Counted from the first letter of the stretch, positions 52,005 through 62,100 are shown. The stretch: DNA of 64,000 nt from F-183 sp964627455 (GCA_964627455.1 CAZVKC010000018.1:42908-106907); one strand, 5' to 3'. The notes: generated by a model not told the origin, from the letters alone. Program-made: numbers and translations.

Positions 52005-54845
52005 TCACACTCCCAGACTCGCTAGCCGGCGCTCGATGCGATCCAGCCGCGTCACTATCGAATCGTGGCTGACGCCGGCGTCGGAGGACGGCCCGGACCT
52101 CGCCAGCGGCTGAATCAGCGGCCTGGCACGAGCCGCGGGCGCGCAATCCAGCCTCGGTGTCTGTCCCCCATCTCCACGGAACATCCCAAGCACCTTCTCA
52201 TGAAAGGAGGCGTTCGTCAGGCCCAATACACCTCCGGCCAGCACTTGCAATGCGCGGCTCGTGAACACACCGTGACCGTTGATTTCCTGTGCAACCTGCG
52301 AGTCGTCACATGCAGTGAACGATACTTCCTTCATCGTGGCTGACTCTCTGGACGCCGGTGCCGCCAAGCGGAGCGCCTCACGGAATCCCTTGTGTGCTTT
52401 CATCATCGCCGGGGTCGCATGCAATCCGCGAATCCGGACATCCGAACCGGCTGCCCCGCGGCCCGAGATCTGCGAAGGAACAGCCAGCAGCCGTGTAATG
52501 GTTCCGGAATGGCAACAGTCGAAAAAGCAGGTCAGGTTGACGCCCACCGGCAGGCTTTCGCTGAAGATCCGCCGCAAATCGTCGTCAATCAGAAATCCGC
52601 CGGAAGGAAAGTCGACAGGGCACAGTGCCGAGTCCTTGCCTCCGCGTTCGTCACCATCCAAATCGTCCACCTGCGTACCGTGGCCGGAATACTGCAGAAC
52701 CAGCACATCATCCGGAGTTGCGCCCTCCACGAGATTCCTGATCGAATCCATCATCATGCGCCAGCTTGCCTGCTCGTTAACCTGCAGCGTGACCTCGAAT
52801 CCCAGAGCCTGCAGCCAGGCTCTCCATGACCGAGCGTCGTTAACGCATCCGGATAGCGCGTAGGGAGCCGCGTAGTTGTCGATCCCGATACACAGCGCCC
52901 GCTTGCGGCCGGACCCGCGCCCCGCCTCGGCAGTCGTGGTGGGGGTCTCGACTCTCAACGCCCCCTCAGGCGCAGGGGGCGGTTGCGGCGGCAGCGCCCC
53001 GAGCGGTGCGGGGGCAAGGCTCAATACATTGCGGGACACACTCTCGGGAAACGGAACGATCTGCGTATTGTCATCGACCTTGAGGATCCGCCGCATCACG
53101 CTGTTCATGGTCAACCGGTCATTGTCAAAGTCGCCGTGCTTCTTCGCGATGGTGGAGTGACTCGGACCGTTCTCCGTCACCGAAAACAGGACTTCCGCCT
53201 TCGGCCGGTTGCCCAGCAGGCCGAAATACCGCACCATGTCCGGATCCCGCCGCAGGCTCTCCTCGAGCCCCAGAATCGGCGTCTCCGATGCGTCCTCAAA
53301 AGACCTGCTCACCAGGTACAACAATGATTTCCGGTACACAATCCCAACGTTATCCGCGAGTTCGAAATCCTTGCGCATCGTGTACTCCGTCAGGCTCTTG
53401 ATGGACTTGCCGGTGAACGGCATCAGTTTGTCCTTGAAAAGCTGCACAGTGATAGCCGGCGCCAGAAGATGCAGCGAGTCCACTTGCACTTCGCCCGGTT
53501 GCAGTAGCAGATCCAGAAAATGAGCGTGGAATATCGACCCGGCGCTGTGCCCGATGCCGTGGATCTCCATGTGCTCTTTGTTCTGCCGCCAGAACTCCGC
53601 CAGATGATTCACCACGAGAGTTCCGCCCTGCCTCGGCAGAAAGGCGATCTCGGCGCTCCGCTTCATGTTCGCCCACATGCTGGTTCCGGCACGCCGGAAC
53701 GCCGACTCGAGCGCCGCGTCGCTGAGATCAGAGAAGTCTCGAACGCCTCTTCCCGGACCTAGGCCGATGATCTCGCGCAGAATATCAACAAGGGTCTCTT
53801 TGGGACCCGTCTCCCAGACAAAAAAGATTGGATAGCACTTGTTCTGCAGATAGAAGTTGAACCGGTTACGTGCGTTCTTGAGCGACCCGACCTCGTCGTT
53901 CAGCCCGCCATGCGCAAAAAACACCAGCTTGAGCTTATTACCCTCACGCTTCCGCTCTTCGATCGCTGCCGGAAGATGCTCCTGGAAAATCGCCTCGACA
54001 TCCGGCTCGGTGGTCTGAAAAACGCCGCCCGACGAAAGCGCGCCCATGCGCAAATTGATCACGTACTTACGCAGGTTTGCGAGTTGCTCCGGCGTGAGAT
54101 CGCTATCGTCCACGCCTTGGGCGTCGCGCGCGGCAAACGAATCATGCAGGGCAGCTTCGATTTCCCGAAGCGTCATGTCTCCTTCCGGCAGTTCTCCCTC
54201 TCCCGCCGTGGGACCCGCCCCAAGGCTCCCGCGCGATTCCCGACCCACGGCAAACAGCCGCAGCAGTCGATCCGCCGCCATCGCCTCCTCGCCTCCGCTC
54301 TGCGGAATCGCCCGCAACGCGTCATGCGCCGACGTCACCAGTTCCACGACCTCGGATTTCCGCAGTGAGGTCCCCGGACAGGACTTCGAACTCATCTCGT
54401 GGTGAAACCGTAACGCCGAGGGAGCGAGTCCGAAAATCCGCTGGATCAGTGCAATCACTTGCACCGAGGCGTCCCGCTGGTTGCCCTCCCACTTGTCGTT
54501 GCCGGCGTCGAAATTTCCGATCATTTCGATCATGAAGGGCCCCGCAACATCGTTGCCGTTGAATCCCGTCGCGCTGGCAGGAGCCCTGTTCCAGTTCCGC
54601 CCTGTCCAGATCTTTCCGTTGGGATCAACTGTCACATGTTGGGCGATGTCGCTCCAATGTTGCACTTCCGTATGGAAACGGTACATCCCCTCGATCGATT
54701 GAATCGGCGGCCGCGAACCGAAATCTGCATGGTTCGGCCGGTAAGTATGATGCAGATGCACTTCCGTGATCCTCCGGCGCCACGGAAAGTCGCGCAACAA
54801 CCGCGCGAATTCTTCGACATTAAGTTCCAGGAACGGTCTGGGCAT
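52005..54845 (-). CDS. PGRP/amidase_2 - alpha/beta-hydrolase - metacaspase fusion protein
   Basis: 946 residues with a strong GAGGAGG ribosome site. Residues 1-170 are an N-acetylmuramoyl-L-alanine amidase/PGRP domain: HLHHTYRP (His32/33), HWSDIAQHVTVDPNGKIWTGR, FMIEMIGNFD and FHHEMSSKSCPG (His148, Lys154, Cys156), so the zinc and catalytic set appears intact. The middle (about 300-560) has an alpha/beta-hydrolase pattern with GHSAGS, Ser434. The C-terminal domain (about 650-880) is a type I metacaspase-like fold: QYSGHGTQVDDLDGDE with His722 and FDCCHSGT with catalytic Cys778 and S1 Asp776. No signal peptide is seen although an amidase acts on the wall. It is 12 bases after the preceding gene. 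Confidence 0.82.
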   Translation of the reverse strand: MPRPFLELNVEEFARLLRDFPWRRRITEVHLHHTYRPNHADFGSRPPIQSIEGMYRFHTEVQHWSDIAQHVTVDPNGKIWTGRNWNRAPASATGFNGNDVAGPFMIEMIGNFDAGNDKWEGNQRDASVQVIALIQRIFGLAPSALRFHHEMSSKSCPGTSLRKSEVVELVTSAHDALRAIPQSGGEEAMAADRLLRLFAVGRESRGSLGAGPTAGEGELPEGDMTLREIEAALHDSFAARDAQGVDDSDLTPEQLANLRKYVINLRMGALSSGGVFQTTEPDVEAIFQEHLPAAIEERKREGNKLKLVFFAHGGLNDEVGSLKNARNRFNFYLQNKCYPIFFVWETGPKETLVDILREIIGLGPGRGVRDFSDLSDAALESAFRRAGTSMWANMKRSAEIAFLPRQGGTLVVNHLAEFWRQNKEHMEIHGIGHSAGSIFHAHFLDLLLQPGEVQVDSLHLLAPAITVQLFKDKLMPFTGKSIKSLTEYTMRKDFELADNVGIVYRKSLLYLVSRSFEDASETPILGLEESLRRDPDMVRYFGLLGNRPKAEVLFSVTENGPSHSTIAKKHGDFDNDRLTMNSVMRRILKVDDNTQIVPFPESVSRNVLSLAPAPLGALPPQPPPAPEGALRVETPTTTAEAGRGSGRKRALCIGIDNYAAPYALSGCVNDARSWRAWLQALGFEVTLQVNEQASWRMMMDSIRNLVEGATPDDVLVLQYSGHGTQVDDLDGDERGGKDSALCPVDFPSGGFLIDDDLRRIFSESLPVGVNLTCFFDCCHSGTITRLLAVPSQISGRGAAGSDVRIRGLHATPAMMKAHKGFREALRLAAPASRESATMKEVSFTACDDSQVAQEINGHGVFTSRALQVLAGGVLGLTNASFHEKVLGMFRGDGGQTPRLDCAPAARARPLIQPLARSGPSSDAGVSHDSIVTRLDRIERRLASLGV

Positions 54846-54857
54846 GCAATTTCCTCC

Positions 54858-57059
54858 TCAAGGCAGAACTACGGTCAGTTTCGGCGAGATCAGCGTGGCG
54901 CTCGCTTCCGCTGCTTGCTCGGACGCCAGAAACATCGCAACCAATCCCCACGGTTCGTCGAAGTTGGACTTATTCTTCGAAACCGCGTCGCTGAGCGCCC
55001 GAGCCAGCTTTTCGCGGGCCTTCAGGAACCCCGGATCCTCATCGAGCGGTGTGGCCGCGCTATGCTCCGCCAACGCCTTCCGCACCTCCGCCAGACGCTC
55101 CGCCGCAACAGCCATTGACGACGCCCACCACGAAATCAGAATCATGTCGCGAAACACCGCTTCGACCCGCACCGGCCGGTCATTGGCCCTCGTGATCGAC
55201 TGCGGCAGCACTGCCGCCACATTCGAAAACGCGCCCGCGTCACGCATTGCCCGCCACAACGCAGGGTCGCGCATCGGGATGCACCGGTACGCGTCCGGAT
55301 CGGACGCCTTCACCAGAGCCAGCACGGCTCGCTTGCCGGCTTCTTCGTAGAAAGCCTCACTCCGCGGCGTCTCGCCGTCGAGGAAGAGCCGCAAGCAGGC
55401 AGCTTGGCCGTACTCCGTTTCCAGCGAAAGAGCGGATGGGCCGAAATCGTCCGGGCTTCCAAGTTTTCCGGGGATTTCGGCGGAGCTCATCAGTCCCACC
55501 GCGCTGACCGCGTCCAGAAAATCCGACATCTGCTGCCGGTTGCAGCGCCGTTCGAACTGGAAGAAACTCTGCGCAGCTTTGAAGTCCGTGTTCACGTCCG
55601 CCCCGCTGGCCTTGTAGGCTGCAGTGATCATGATGGACTCATAGAGCGCCTTGCGCAACTTACGGTTCACCGTCGTGGCGCCGATCCGCTTGGCGGACGC
55701 CTCATCAGCAATGGTTACTTCGCCAGAATCCTCGTCGTGAAACACCGTACACTTGAGCGCGAGATCTACCTGCGAAATCACGTTGACGATCCCCAGCAGG
55801 TTAATGCGGAACGAAACCGTCCGTTGTCTCAGCTCCTTGATGAGACTCTTCGAGAGGGTCAAACCGCCCGCCGGCATGTCGCCCTCGAGCGCGTTCAGCT
55901 TGCGAAGGTCGCCGCCGAGGGCGGCTTCGACAGCATCCTTCGCCCGGTCGTTCGTACCGACGGCGTTCAGATCCAGGTCGTACTCGAAAGCCGCCTCGTC
56001 TTCTCGTAACGCGAAAAACCGTGCGGCGAGTTCCAGGTTGAGCTTGCGCGACATGCCCTTGCGCAGGGCTTCCCGAATCGCGTCCAGTTGCGCCTTGCTG
56101 ACGCCCGCGCTTACCAGTTCCTCTTCGCTGGTCCCCTCCAGTTTGGTTTCTCCGCGGAAGAGCATGGCGAGTAGATCCTTGTCGCCCACCGAAACGCCGG
56201 CTCCGGCCCTCCCTTGGAGGTCGAAATCGAGTTCGCCCGCGTGCCGTTTGTGAAAACTCAGTCGCAGCTTGCCGGGCGCCGTCGTGCGGACACGCACCTG
56301 GAACTCGCCGGATACCTTCACCTCGAAACCCACCGACACCTTGGCCCCACCCGACAACGTCAGCTTACCGAGCTTCGGAATTGAACTCGCAGTGGCCAGG
56401 GGATTGAACGCTGCCAGCAGGTCCACAGATGCGCTGGCATGCAGGTGTCCGGCGCCGCTCACCGAAGCCACCGTGCCCACGGGCAGTCGGCCCATCGCCT
56501 CGAGATCCGCGAACGAGGCGGGAATCGCGAAGTTCTCAAATACTTCCTGCGTAGCTTCCGCGAGCGTCAGGACCGGACCCGGCGCCAATAGGTCGAAAGG
56601 CCGGTAAAAGCGGAATTCGCCGATCCCTCCAGCTTCGATCCCGAAGCTGATATCGCCAAGTTGCGGAGTTGCGGAAACGCCGAAGTTCCCCTCGAACCCC
56701 ACGGATATATAGGCTGTACCGGCGTCTGGCACCTTCAGGGGATCGCCGATGAAATTGTCCTCAAACAGTGGCAGTCCTGTACGGTTGTAGACCCCGACCG
56801 ACGCCTTGACTCCTGTGGATATCGTGACTTTGGCTCCTCCGCTGTCAAGGGATACCGGATTCTGAAACGACAAACCGACCCCTGCGGATCCGGGATTCAC
56901 TGTGGTGAGCGGCTGTCGAAATCGTGAGGTCACATCCGCAGCCGCGAGTAACTGCGCCGGGGTTCCTTTGAGGTACCGGCCAAATCCGCTGTTCACTTGA
57001 GGGTCGGCTGTGAACAACTCCAGCCCGGTTGAATCGGAAATCTTAATGGAATTCGCCAC
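54858..57059 (-). CDS. Large protein of unknown fold, first gene of the caspase operon
   Basis: 733 residues from GTG 57059; AAGGAG sits five bases upstream, so this start is preferred over upstream ATGs. The N-terminal half (about 1-330) is beta-rich with repeated Gly/Val strands (AYISVGFEGNFGVSA, ISFGIEAGGIGEFRFYRPF, GKLTLSGGAKVSVGFEVKVSG). The middle is mixed; the C-terminal half is helical with few Gly (LAEVRKALAEHSA). No signal peptide or transmembrane helix is evident and no family is recognised. It could be an effector, pore-forming or structural partner, or a substrate of the caspase; none of these is shown. Confidence 0.7.
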   Translation of the reverse strand: MANSIKISDSTGLELFTADPQVNSGFGRYLKGTPAQLLAAADVTSRFRQPLTTVNPGSAGVGLSFQNPVSLDSGGAKVTISTGVKASVGVYNRTGLPLFEDNFIGDPLKVPDAGTAYISVGFEGNFGVSATPQLGDISFGIEAGGIGEFRFYRPFDLLAPGPVLTLAEATQEVFENFAIPASFADLEAMGRLPVGTVASVSGAGHLHASASVDLLAAFNPLATASSIPKLGKLTLSGGAKVSVGFEVKVSGEFQVRVRTTAPGKLRLSFHKRHAGELDFDLQGRAGAGVSVGDKDLLAMLFRGETKLEGTSEEELVSAGVSKAQLDAIREALRKGMSRKLNLELAARFFALREDEAAFEYDLDLNAVGTNDRAKDAVEAALGGDLRKLNALEGDMPAGGLTLSKSLIKELRQRTVSFRINLLGIVNVISQVDLALKCTVFHDEDSGEVTIADEASAKRIGATTVNRKLRKALYESIMITAAYKASGADVNTDFKAAQSFFQFERRCNRQQMSDFLDAVSAVGLMSSAEIPGKLGSPDDFGPSALSLETEYGQAACLRLFLDGETPRSEAFYEEAGKRAVLALVKASDPDAYRCIPMRDPALWRAMRDAGAFSNVAAVLPQSITRANDRPVRVEAVFRDMILISWWASSMAVAAERLAEVRKALAEHSAATPLDEDPGFLKAREKLARALSDAVSKNKSNFDEPWGLVAMFLASEQAAEASATLISPKLTVVLP

Positions 57060-57365
57060 GGCAGCTCCTTGTAGGTTTCTCAATGTCATGAAGCGTATTC
57101 GGGGCAGAAAAGGTGCCATTCGTATGACGCAGCGGCTGGAAGACTGCAAGCCGAATTGTTCTCTCTGCTGCGCGGAACAGCATTGTCAAATATTTTTTCT
57201 TTTATATTCAACAATTTACAAGAAATCGTTTGGCGAATATCTAGGGTCGAATGCTATCGTGAGACTGGAAAGAGACGTCTGCGCCGATTCCACGATCCCG
57301 GAATCGACCCGCAGGCGTTTTTCGTTTCTGGAGACCACCGAAAACGGAAAGGAAACAACAGCATC
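57060..57365. other. Divergent intergenic region with AT-rich island
   Basis: Separates the reverse caspase operon from the forward KHGFTA gene. A stretch from about 57181 to 57250 is much richer in A and T than the surroundings, including long T-runs. On the forward strand TTGTCA (57183-57188) and TATTCA (57205-57210) are spaced by 16 bases and could be a -35/-10 pair. On the reverse strand TTGACA at 57189-57184 matches a -35, but no good -10 is spaced from it. It probably holds the promoters of both units. Confidence 0.4.
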
Positions 57366-58064
57366 ATGCCGACCTTCTTCGAGGACCCCACCAAGTCCAT
57401 GGACTCCGCCGCCATCCAGCGCGCCATCCAGGCCGCCCACGCACGCGCCAATACCACCAACAGGTCCACCGGGCCCCGCACGCCCGAAGGCAAAGCCGTC
57501 TCCTCGCGCAACGCCCTCAAGCACGGCTTCACCGCCGCCAACCCCGCCATCTCCAGCGAAGAACGCGAAGCCTGGGAAGCCCTCCTCGCGTCCTACCTGC
57601 AGGACTTCCTGCCCTCCACGCAAGCCGAAACCGACGCCATCCGTCGCGCCGCCCTCGCCATCTGGAAACTCGATCGCATCACCCGCATCGAGTCCGCCCT
57701 CTTCAACCTCGAACTCGAATACCACACCCCTGCCATCGACGCCTTCATGTCCGAGGACCTCACCCCCTTCGAACGCATGGCCGCCGCCTTCAAAGCCTCC
57801 GCCGGCGATCGCGCCTTCGAACTCTGCCATCGCTACTCGCAAGCCGCCTCCCGCGAGCACGACCGCGCCCTCCGGACCTTCTATTTCCTCCAGTCGAAGC
57901 GGCTCAGCGAAACCACAGCAGCCCCGCCAGCCCCTGAAAAAGCGCAGGAACCAAACGAACTCCCCCCAAACGCCCTCCGCAAGCCGGTTTTGATCCCCGC
58001 GCGAACGGAAACGGCGAAAACCAAGGCTCTGGAGTCCACGAAACCGGAACAAATCGCCTCATGA
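57366..58064 (+). CDS. KHGFTA-motif protein of unknown function
   Basis: 232 residues from ATG 57366; longer open frames upstream run into the intergenic AT-rich area. Near residue 30 it has the signature TGPRTPEGKAVSSRNALKHG followed by FTA, which I know as a widespread motif of small hypothetical proteins in Acidobacteriota and Planctomycetes. The middle is helical (EERAWEALL-like, IRRAALAIWKLDRITRIE). The C-terminal 50 residues are Pro/Ala/Lys-rich and probably disordered. Third codon positions are almost all C or G, more extreme than in the neighbouring cassette. Function unknown. It overlaps the next start by four bases. Confidence 0.65.
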   Translation: MPTFFEDPTKSMDSAAIQRAIQAAHARANTTNRSTGPRTPEGKAVSSRNALKHGFTAANPAISSEEREAWEALLASYLQDFLPSTQAETDAIRRAALAIWKLDRITRIESALFNLELEYHTPAIDAFMSEDLTPFERMAAAFKASAGDRAFELCHRYSQAASREHDRALRTFYFLQSKRLSETTAAPPAPEKAQEPNELPPNALRKPVLIPARTETAKTKALESTKPEQIAS

Positions 58065-58309
58065 CACAGCAAAACCTGCCGGCCCCGCCGGCCAATCTCA
58101 AATTCCGCTGGCTCACACTGGCCTGGGAGAGGGAGCAGTGTGCCTCCTCGACCTCAAAGCCCGGCGGAGCCAAACCCAAACGCTCGATCCTCGAGGACTA
58201 CCCGGACCTCGTCGACCGCGCCATACGGCAGTTCCCGGAAGCCATCCTCGCCCTCCGCCAAGCCATCAAGGAATGGTACGCCCGCGAAGACGCCCTGGCG
58301 CGGACCTGA
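58061..58309 (+). CDS. Small hypothetical protein coupled to the KHGFTA gene
   Basis: 82 residues, start overlapping the previous stop as ATGA. The sequence has an N-terminal Pro-rich part (MTQQNLPAPPANLKFRW) and a helical C-terminal part (DYPDLVDRAIRQFPEAILAL, then IKEWYAREDAL). No family recognised; probably works with its neighbour. Confidence 0.5.
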   Translation: MTQQNLPAPPANLKFRWLTLAWEREQCASSTSKPGGAKPKRSILEDYPDLVDRAIRQFPEAILALRQAIKEWYAREDALART

Positions 58310-58403
58310 CCAGACGCAACACCACCAAAACGTCCATAGCAAATCCTTCGCAAACCGCGATCGGTCTGCGCGCGTGGACACGGTCTTTGAAATTTGAAAT
58401 TGC

Positions 58404-59168
58404 CTAGAACCGGCGAATCGCGAGATTGCGAAACTCGACCACGCCGTCGTGGATCTGCAGCGCGATCGGAGATGCACGGCGGTCCTGCCGGCGCAGCATC
58501 TCTTTGGACTTGCGGGGGCTCCGCGCGAACAAAGCAGCAGCCTCCGGCGTGTCGAGGTCGGCCTTGACTACACACTGGCCGTCGAGCCAGTGTTCGATGT
58601 GCAGTCCGCGCGCGACGATGCGGGATTCGTGCCAGACGCCGGGCTTCGCGGGTCCCGGCTTGGCGGCAGGCGACGGTTCGATGTAGTCGTACAACGCCCC
58701 CGCCGCATGGCGCGGCGTGGACTTGGCGTCGGGATTCGCAACGTCGTCCGTGATCTGATATTCGAGTCCGACGGGCTCGATGCGATGCGGCGCTTCGGGA
58801 TCGGGATCCTGCGTCAACGATGGCCGAGCCGAGCTATGAAAACCCTGCAGACGGTATTTGATGCCGCTGTTAGCGCCCGCCTCGGCCCGCCATTCGAAGC
58901 GCAGCTCGAAGTTCTCATACGAGGCGCGGGAAATGAGGTAAACCGGCGTCCCGCGCTGCGGGGTCGTGCGAAGGATGCCGTTATCGACCGCCCACGAAGG
59001 CTCACCGGAGATCGGATGTTTTCCGGGCACGGACCAGAACCATCCCGCGAGCGACTTGCCGTCGAAGAGCGGTTCCCACTGAGTGGCCGGCTGGCTAAAC
59101 GCCGCGAGGGCCCCGGCAACGATAGTTGCCAGAGCCCCCGTGAGTTTGATGATGTACGAACGATGCAA
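58404..59168 (-). CDS. DUF1080 (3-keto-disaccharide hydrolase-type) protein
   Basis: 254 residues. The open frame continues far upstream into the Oar receptor gene; I chose TTG 59168, five bases after the receptor stop, because it gives a signal peptide (IIKLTGALATIVAGALAAFS). Domain marks are WEPLFDGKSLAGWFW, FELRFEWRAEAGANSGIKYRL, GVWHESRIVARGLHIEHWLDG and PIALQIHDGVVEFRNLAIRRF. The family acts on 3-keto-glycosides. Its place directly after an Oar receptor suggests that the two handle one sugar ligand. Confidence 0.78.
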   Translation of the reverse strand: MHRSYIIKLTGALATIVAGALAAFSQPATQWEPLFDGKSLAGWFWSVPGKHPISGEPSWAVDNGILRTTPQRGTPVYLISRASYENFELRFEWRAEAGANSGIKYRLQGFHSSARPSLTQDPDPEAPHRIEPVGLEYQITDDVANPDAKSTPRHAAGALYDYIEPSPAAKPGPAKPGVWHESRIVARGLHIEHWLDGQCVVKADLDTPEAAALFARSPRKSKEMLRRQDRRASPIALQIHDGVVEFRNLAIRRF

Positions 59169-59173
59169 CGGGA

Positions 59174-62100
59174 TTAGAACTCCAGACGCAAGGATACCTG
59201 ACCCGTGCGGTTGCCGCCAAAGTCGGAACCGCCGCGAGTGCTGGTGATGCGCCCGAAGTTGTTGTCGTTGATCGTGAGCACGGGATCGTTGAGGTTGGTC
59301 CAGTTGGGCACGTTTGTAAACGTCCCTTCCAGACGCAGCTTCAACTGTTCGGCCAGGTTGAACGTCTTGCGCATGCCGGCGTTCCAGCTGAACGTTCCAG
59401 GTCCGAGCACGATGCCCACGCCCGAGTTGCCGAAGCGGCCGATCGGAGCGGGATCGCGGCCGGGCGCAATGCCGACGTTGCAGTTGAACTGATCCGCCGC
59501 GCCGGGCGTGCGGCCGGGGCAGAAGAACGCATTGCGATCGAGCCACTGGACCCGAGTCGGGTCGGAGACGGATCCGTTGGCGGCGCCAACGCGGTCCGGA
59601 CGCTGTGTGCCGCGACGCGTGGCATTGGTGCCCGAAGGATCACCGGCTGAGGACATCACCGGGGTCATGAACGGACCGGACTGCAGGATGATCAGCGAGG
59701 AGATGCTCCAGCCGCCGAAGATTGCATCCGCCACGCCGTTGGCGCTCGCCATGTAACGGCGTCCCTTGCCGAACGGCAGGTCGTACACCAGGTTGTTGAC
59801 GAAGCGGTGACGGCGGGTCGCATAGACATCGCCGCGATCGGCGCGCCGGTTCAGCGAGTTGGTCACACGACCGCCGCCGGTTTCACCCGCGAAGCTGCCC
59901 GGGTTCGGACCCGCGGCGTCACTCAGGTGCTTGGCCAGCGTGTAGGCCACCGAGTAGGTGAAGCCCTTGGCGAAGCGGCGATTCAATTCGGCTTGCATCG
60001 AGTTGTAGATCGAATTCGCGCCGGCGTCACGCGAGTAGATCAGTCCCCAGTTCGGGAACGGACGGTCGGTGAGAGGACGCTGGGCGAAATACGTGGTCGA
60101 GGGCAGCGCCTGATTGAGATCCGGCGCCCAAGGCATGTTGGTCGACTTGTTCGCGATGTACGACACGCGCAAGCCGGTCGTTGAATTCAACTGCCGGTCA
60201 ATGGTGAGATTCCACTGTGCCATCTGCGGCGGCTTGAAGTCGATCTGGTTCGCCGTGCGGAACTCGAATGCTCCGAGCGACCCTGACGTGATGCCGCTGG
60301 CGTTAGCGGGCCGGGTTTCCGGCAGCGAGAAGATCGGGCGTCCGTTCGTATCCACGTTGTTGAAGGAGCGGACGTCGCTCTGCACGGTTCCGGTCAGTGA
60401 GAAGAAGATGGAGCCGAGCAGGATCATGTTGTAGTAGCCGAATCCGCCGCGGATCGTCGTCTTGTCGTTGTAGCGATAGGCGAAGCCCACGCGAGGCAGG
60501 AACTGCGTGTAGTAGTTCTTGCGCAGCGACTCGGGGATGCCGGCTTCCGATGCCGTCACGAACGGGGTGCAGGGCACGCCGCCAATGGCTGGCCCGGGGC
60601 AGGCATTGACAGTCCGAAGCACAGCGGGCGCGATGAACTCACGGGCCTTGGGGTCGGTCGGGATAACCACGCGGCCGGTGACGGGAACCGTACGGTCGAA
60701 GTTCGCGATATTGAAACCCGCGTCCTTGTAGCCCGGATGCCATTCCCACCGCACGCCGTATTCGAGGGTCAGCTTCTGCGACACGCGGTAGCTGTCCTGC
60801 GCGTAGTACTTCTGGTGCACAGCCTGGCCATCGTTGTCGAGTTTGACGACCGCGATCGAGGTCTGATACGGCACACCGAACAGGAAGTCGGCCCATGGGT
60901 TGCCGGTGAAGGTGCCATTGAAGCCGTAATCGCCATAGTTGTCGCCTGTGGTGAAACCAAGATTGGTCTCAGCGCGCAGCTTGCGGATATCGGCGCCGAA
61001 CTTGAAGGTGTGCCGGCCCTTGATCCACGTCAGATTGTCAATGAACTGCGTGTTCCAACTCTTGCTGCGTCCTGGGCGCCCCTTATTGAACGGGGTCATG
61101 CGGTCGATGCTGAAGTTGGGTAGCGCGTTGAAGAAGATGTCGCGCTGGATGTCCTTCAGGTTGAGGCTGTTCGAAAACGCGAGGCCATCGAACGGGAATT
61201 CCGAGCCGGACGGAGCGTACGACAATCCGCCTCGGATTTCGTTCAGCAGGTTGTTCTTGATCGTCCAGGTATAGCTGGCCACAGTCTGCTTGTAGTTATT
61301 GAACTGGGTGTCCGAAGGCAGCGTGAGGTTGTTCGGACTGGTCGACGGGTTGTTCTTCTGGCTATAGCGGCCGAAGATCGAGTGCTTGGGGCTGAACTGG
61401 TGGTCGACGCGAACGTCGATCTGGTCGGATTCGATGGTCGACACGCGATTGTCCACATAATTCGCCTGCGCAAAGCGGCTCAGGTTGCCGACATTAGGAT
61501 CCGGGTAGAACGGGATGATCTTCTGCGCCACCGCGTTGATCTGCGAGGCGGCGAGCTTGTTGCCGGGAATCGGCAGTCCCGTGAACGGATCGCGGATGTT
61601 GATGCCTTCCGCCGTGAAGTCGCCGGCCTTCATCGCAGCAGTCGGAACCGAGTTGGTCAGAGTCGTCTGTCGCGGGAAGCGGAACGATTCCCAGGTGAAG
61701 AAGAAGAAGGTCTTGTTGCGGCCGTTGTAGAGCTTGGGCAGCATCACGGGTCCGCCGAGGCTGACGCCGAAGGTGTTGCCGATCTTGGAAGGCAGCGTGA
61801 CCTGGTTGAACGCGCGCGAATCGAGCGCTTTGTTCTGGTGATACCAGAAGGCCGCGCCGTGATAGCTGTTGGTGCCGGACTTCGAGATCGTCGTCACGTC
61901 GCCCGGGGTGCCGTATTCGGCGTTGTTGCCGACGCCCTGCACCTTGATTTCCGCGATCGTTTCCACCGAGGGGAACAGGTTGCGGTTCGGGCTGTTGCCG
62001 GTGACGTTGGTGATCGAGATACCGTCCGACGTCGACTCGGTCTGCGCGGGCACCGAACCCTGGATCGAGTAGCCGGAACCGTTGTCCGACTGCACGCCGG

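Noticed and set aside
54858..57059. Bacterial gasdermin as the partner of the caspase
   Set aside because: Gasdermins are about 250-300 residues with a short C-terminal inhibitory tail; this protein is 733 residues and shows no such layout. Left as unknown.
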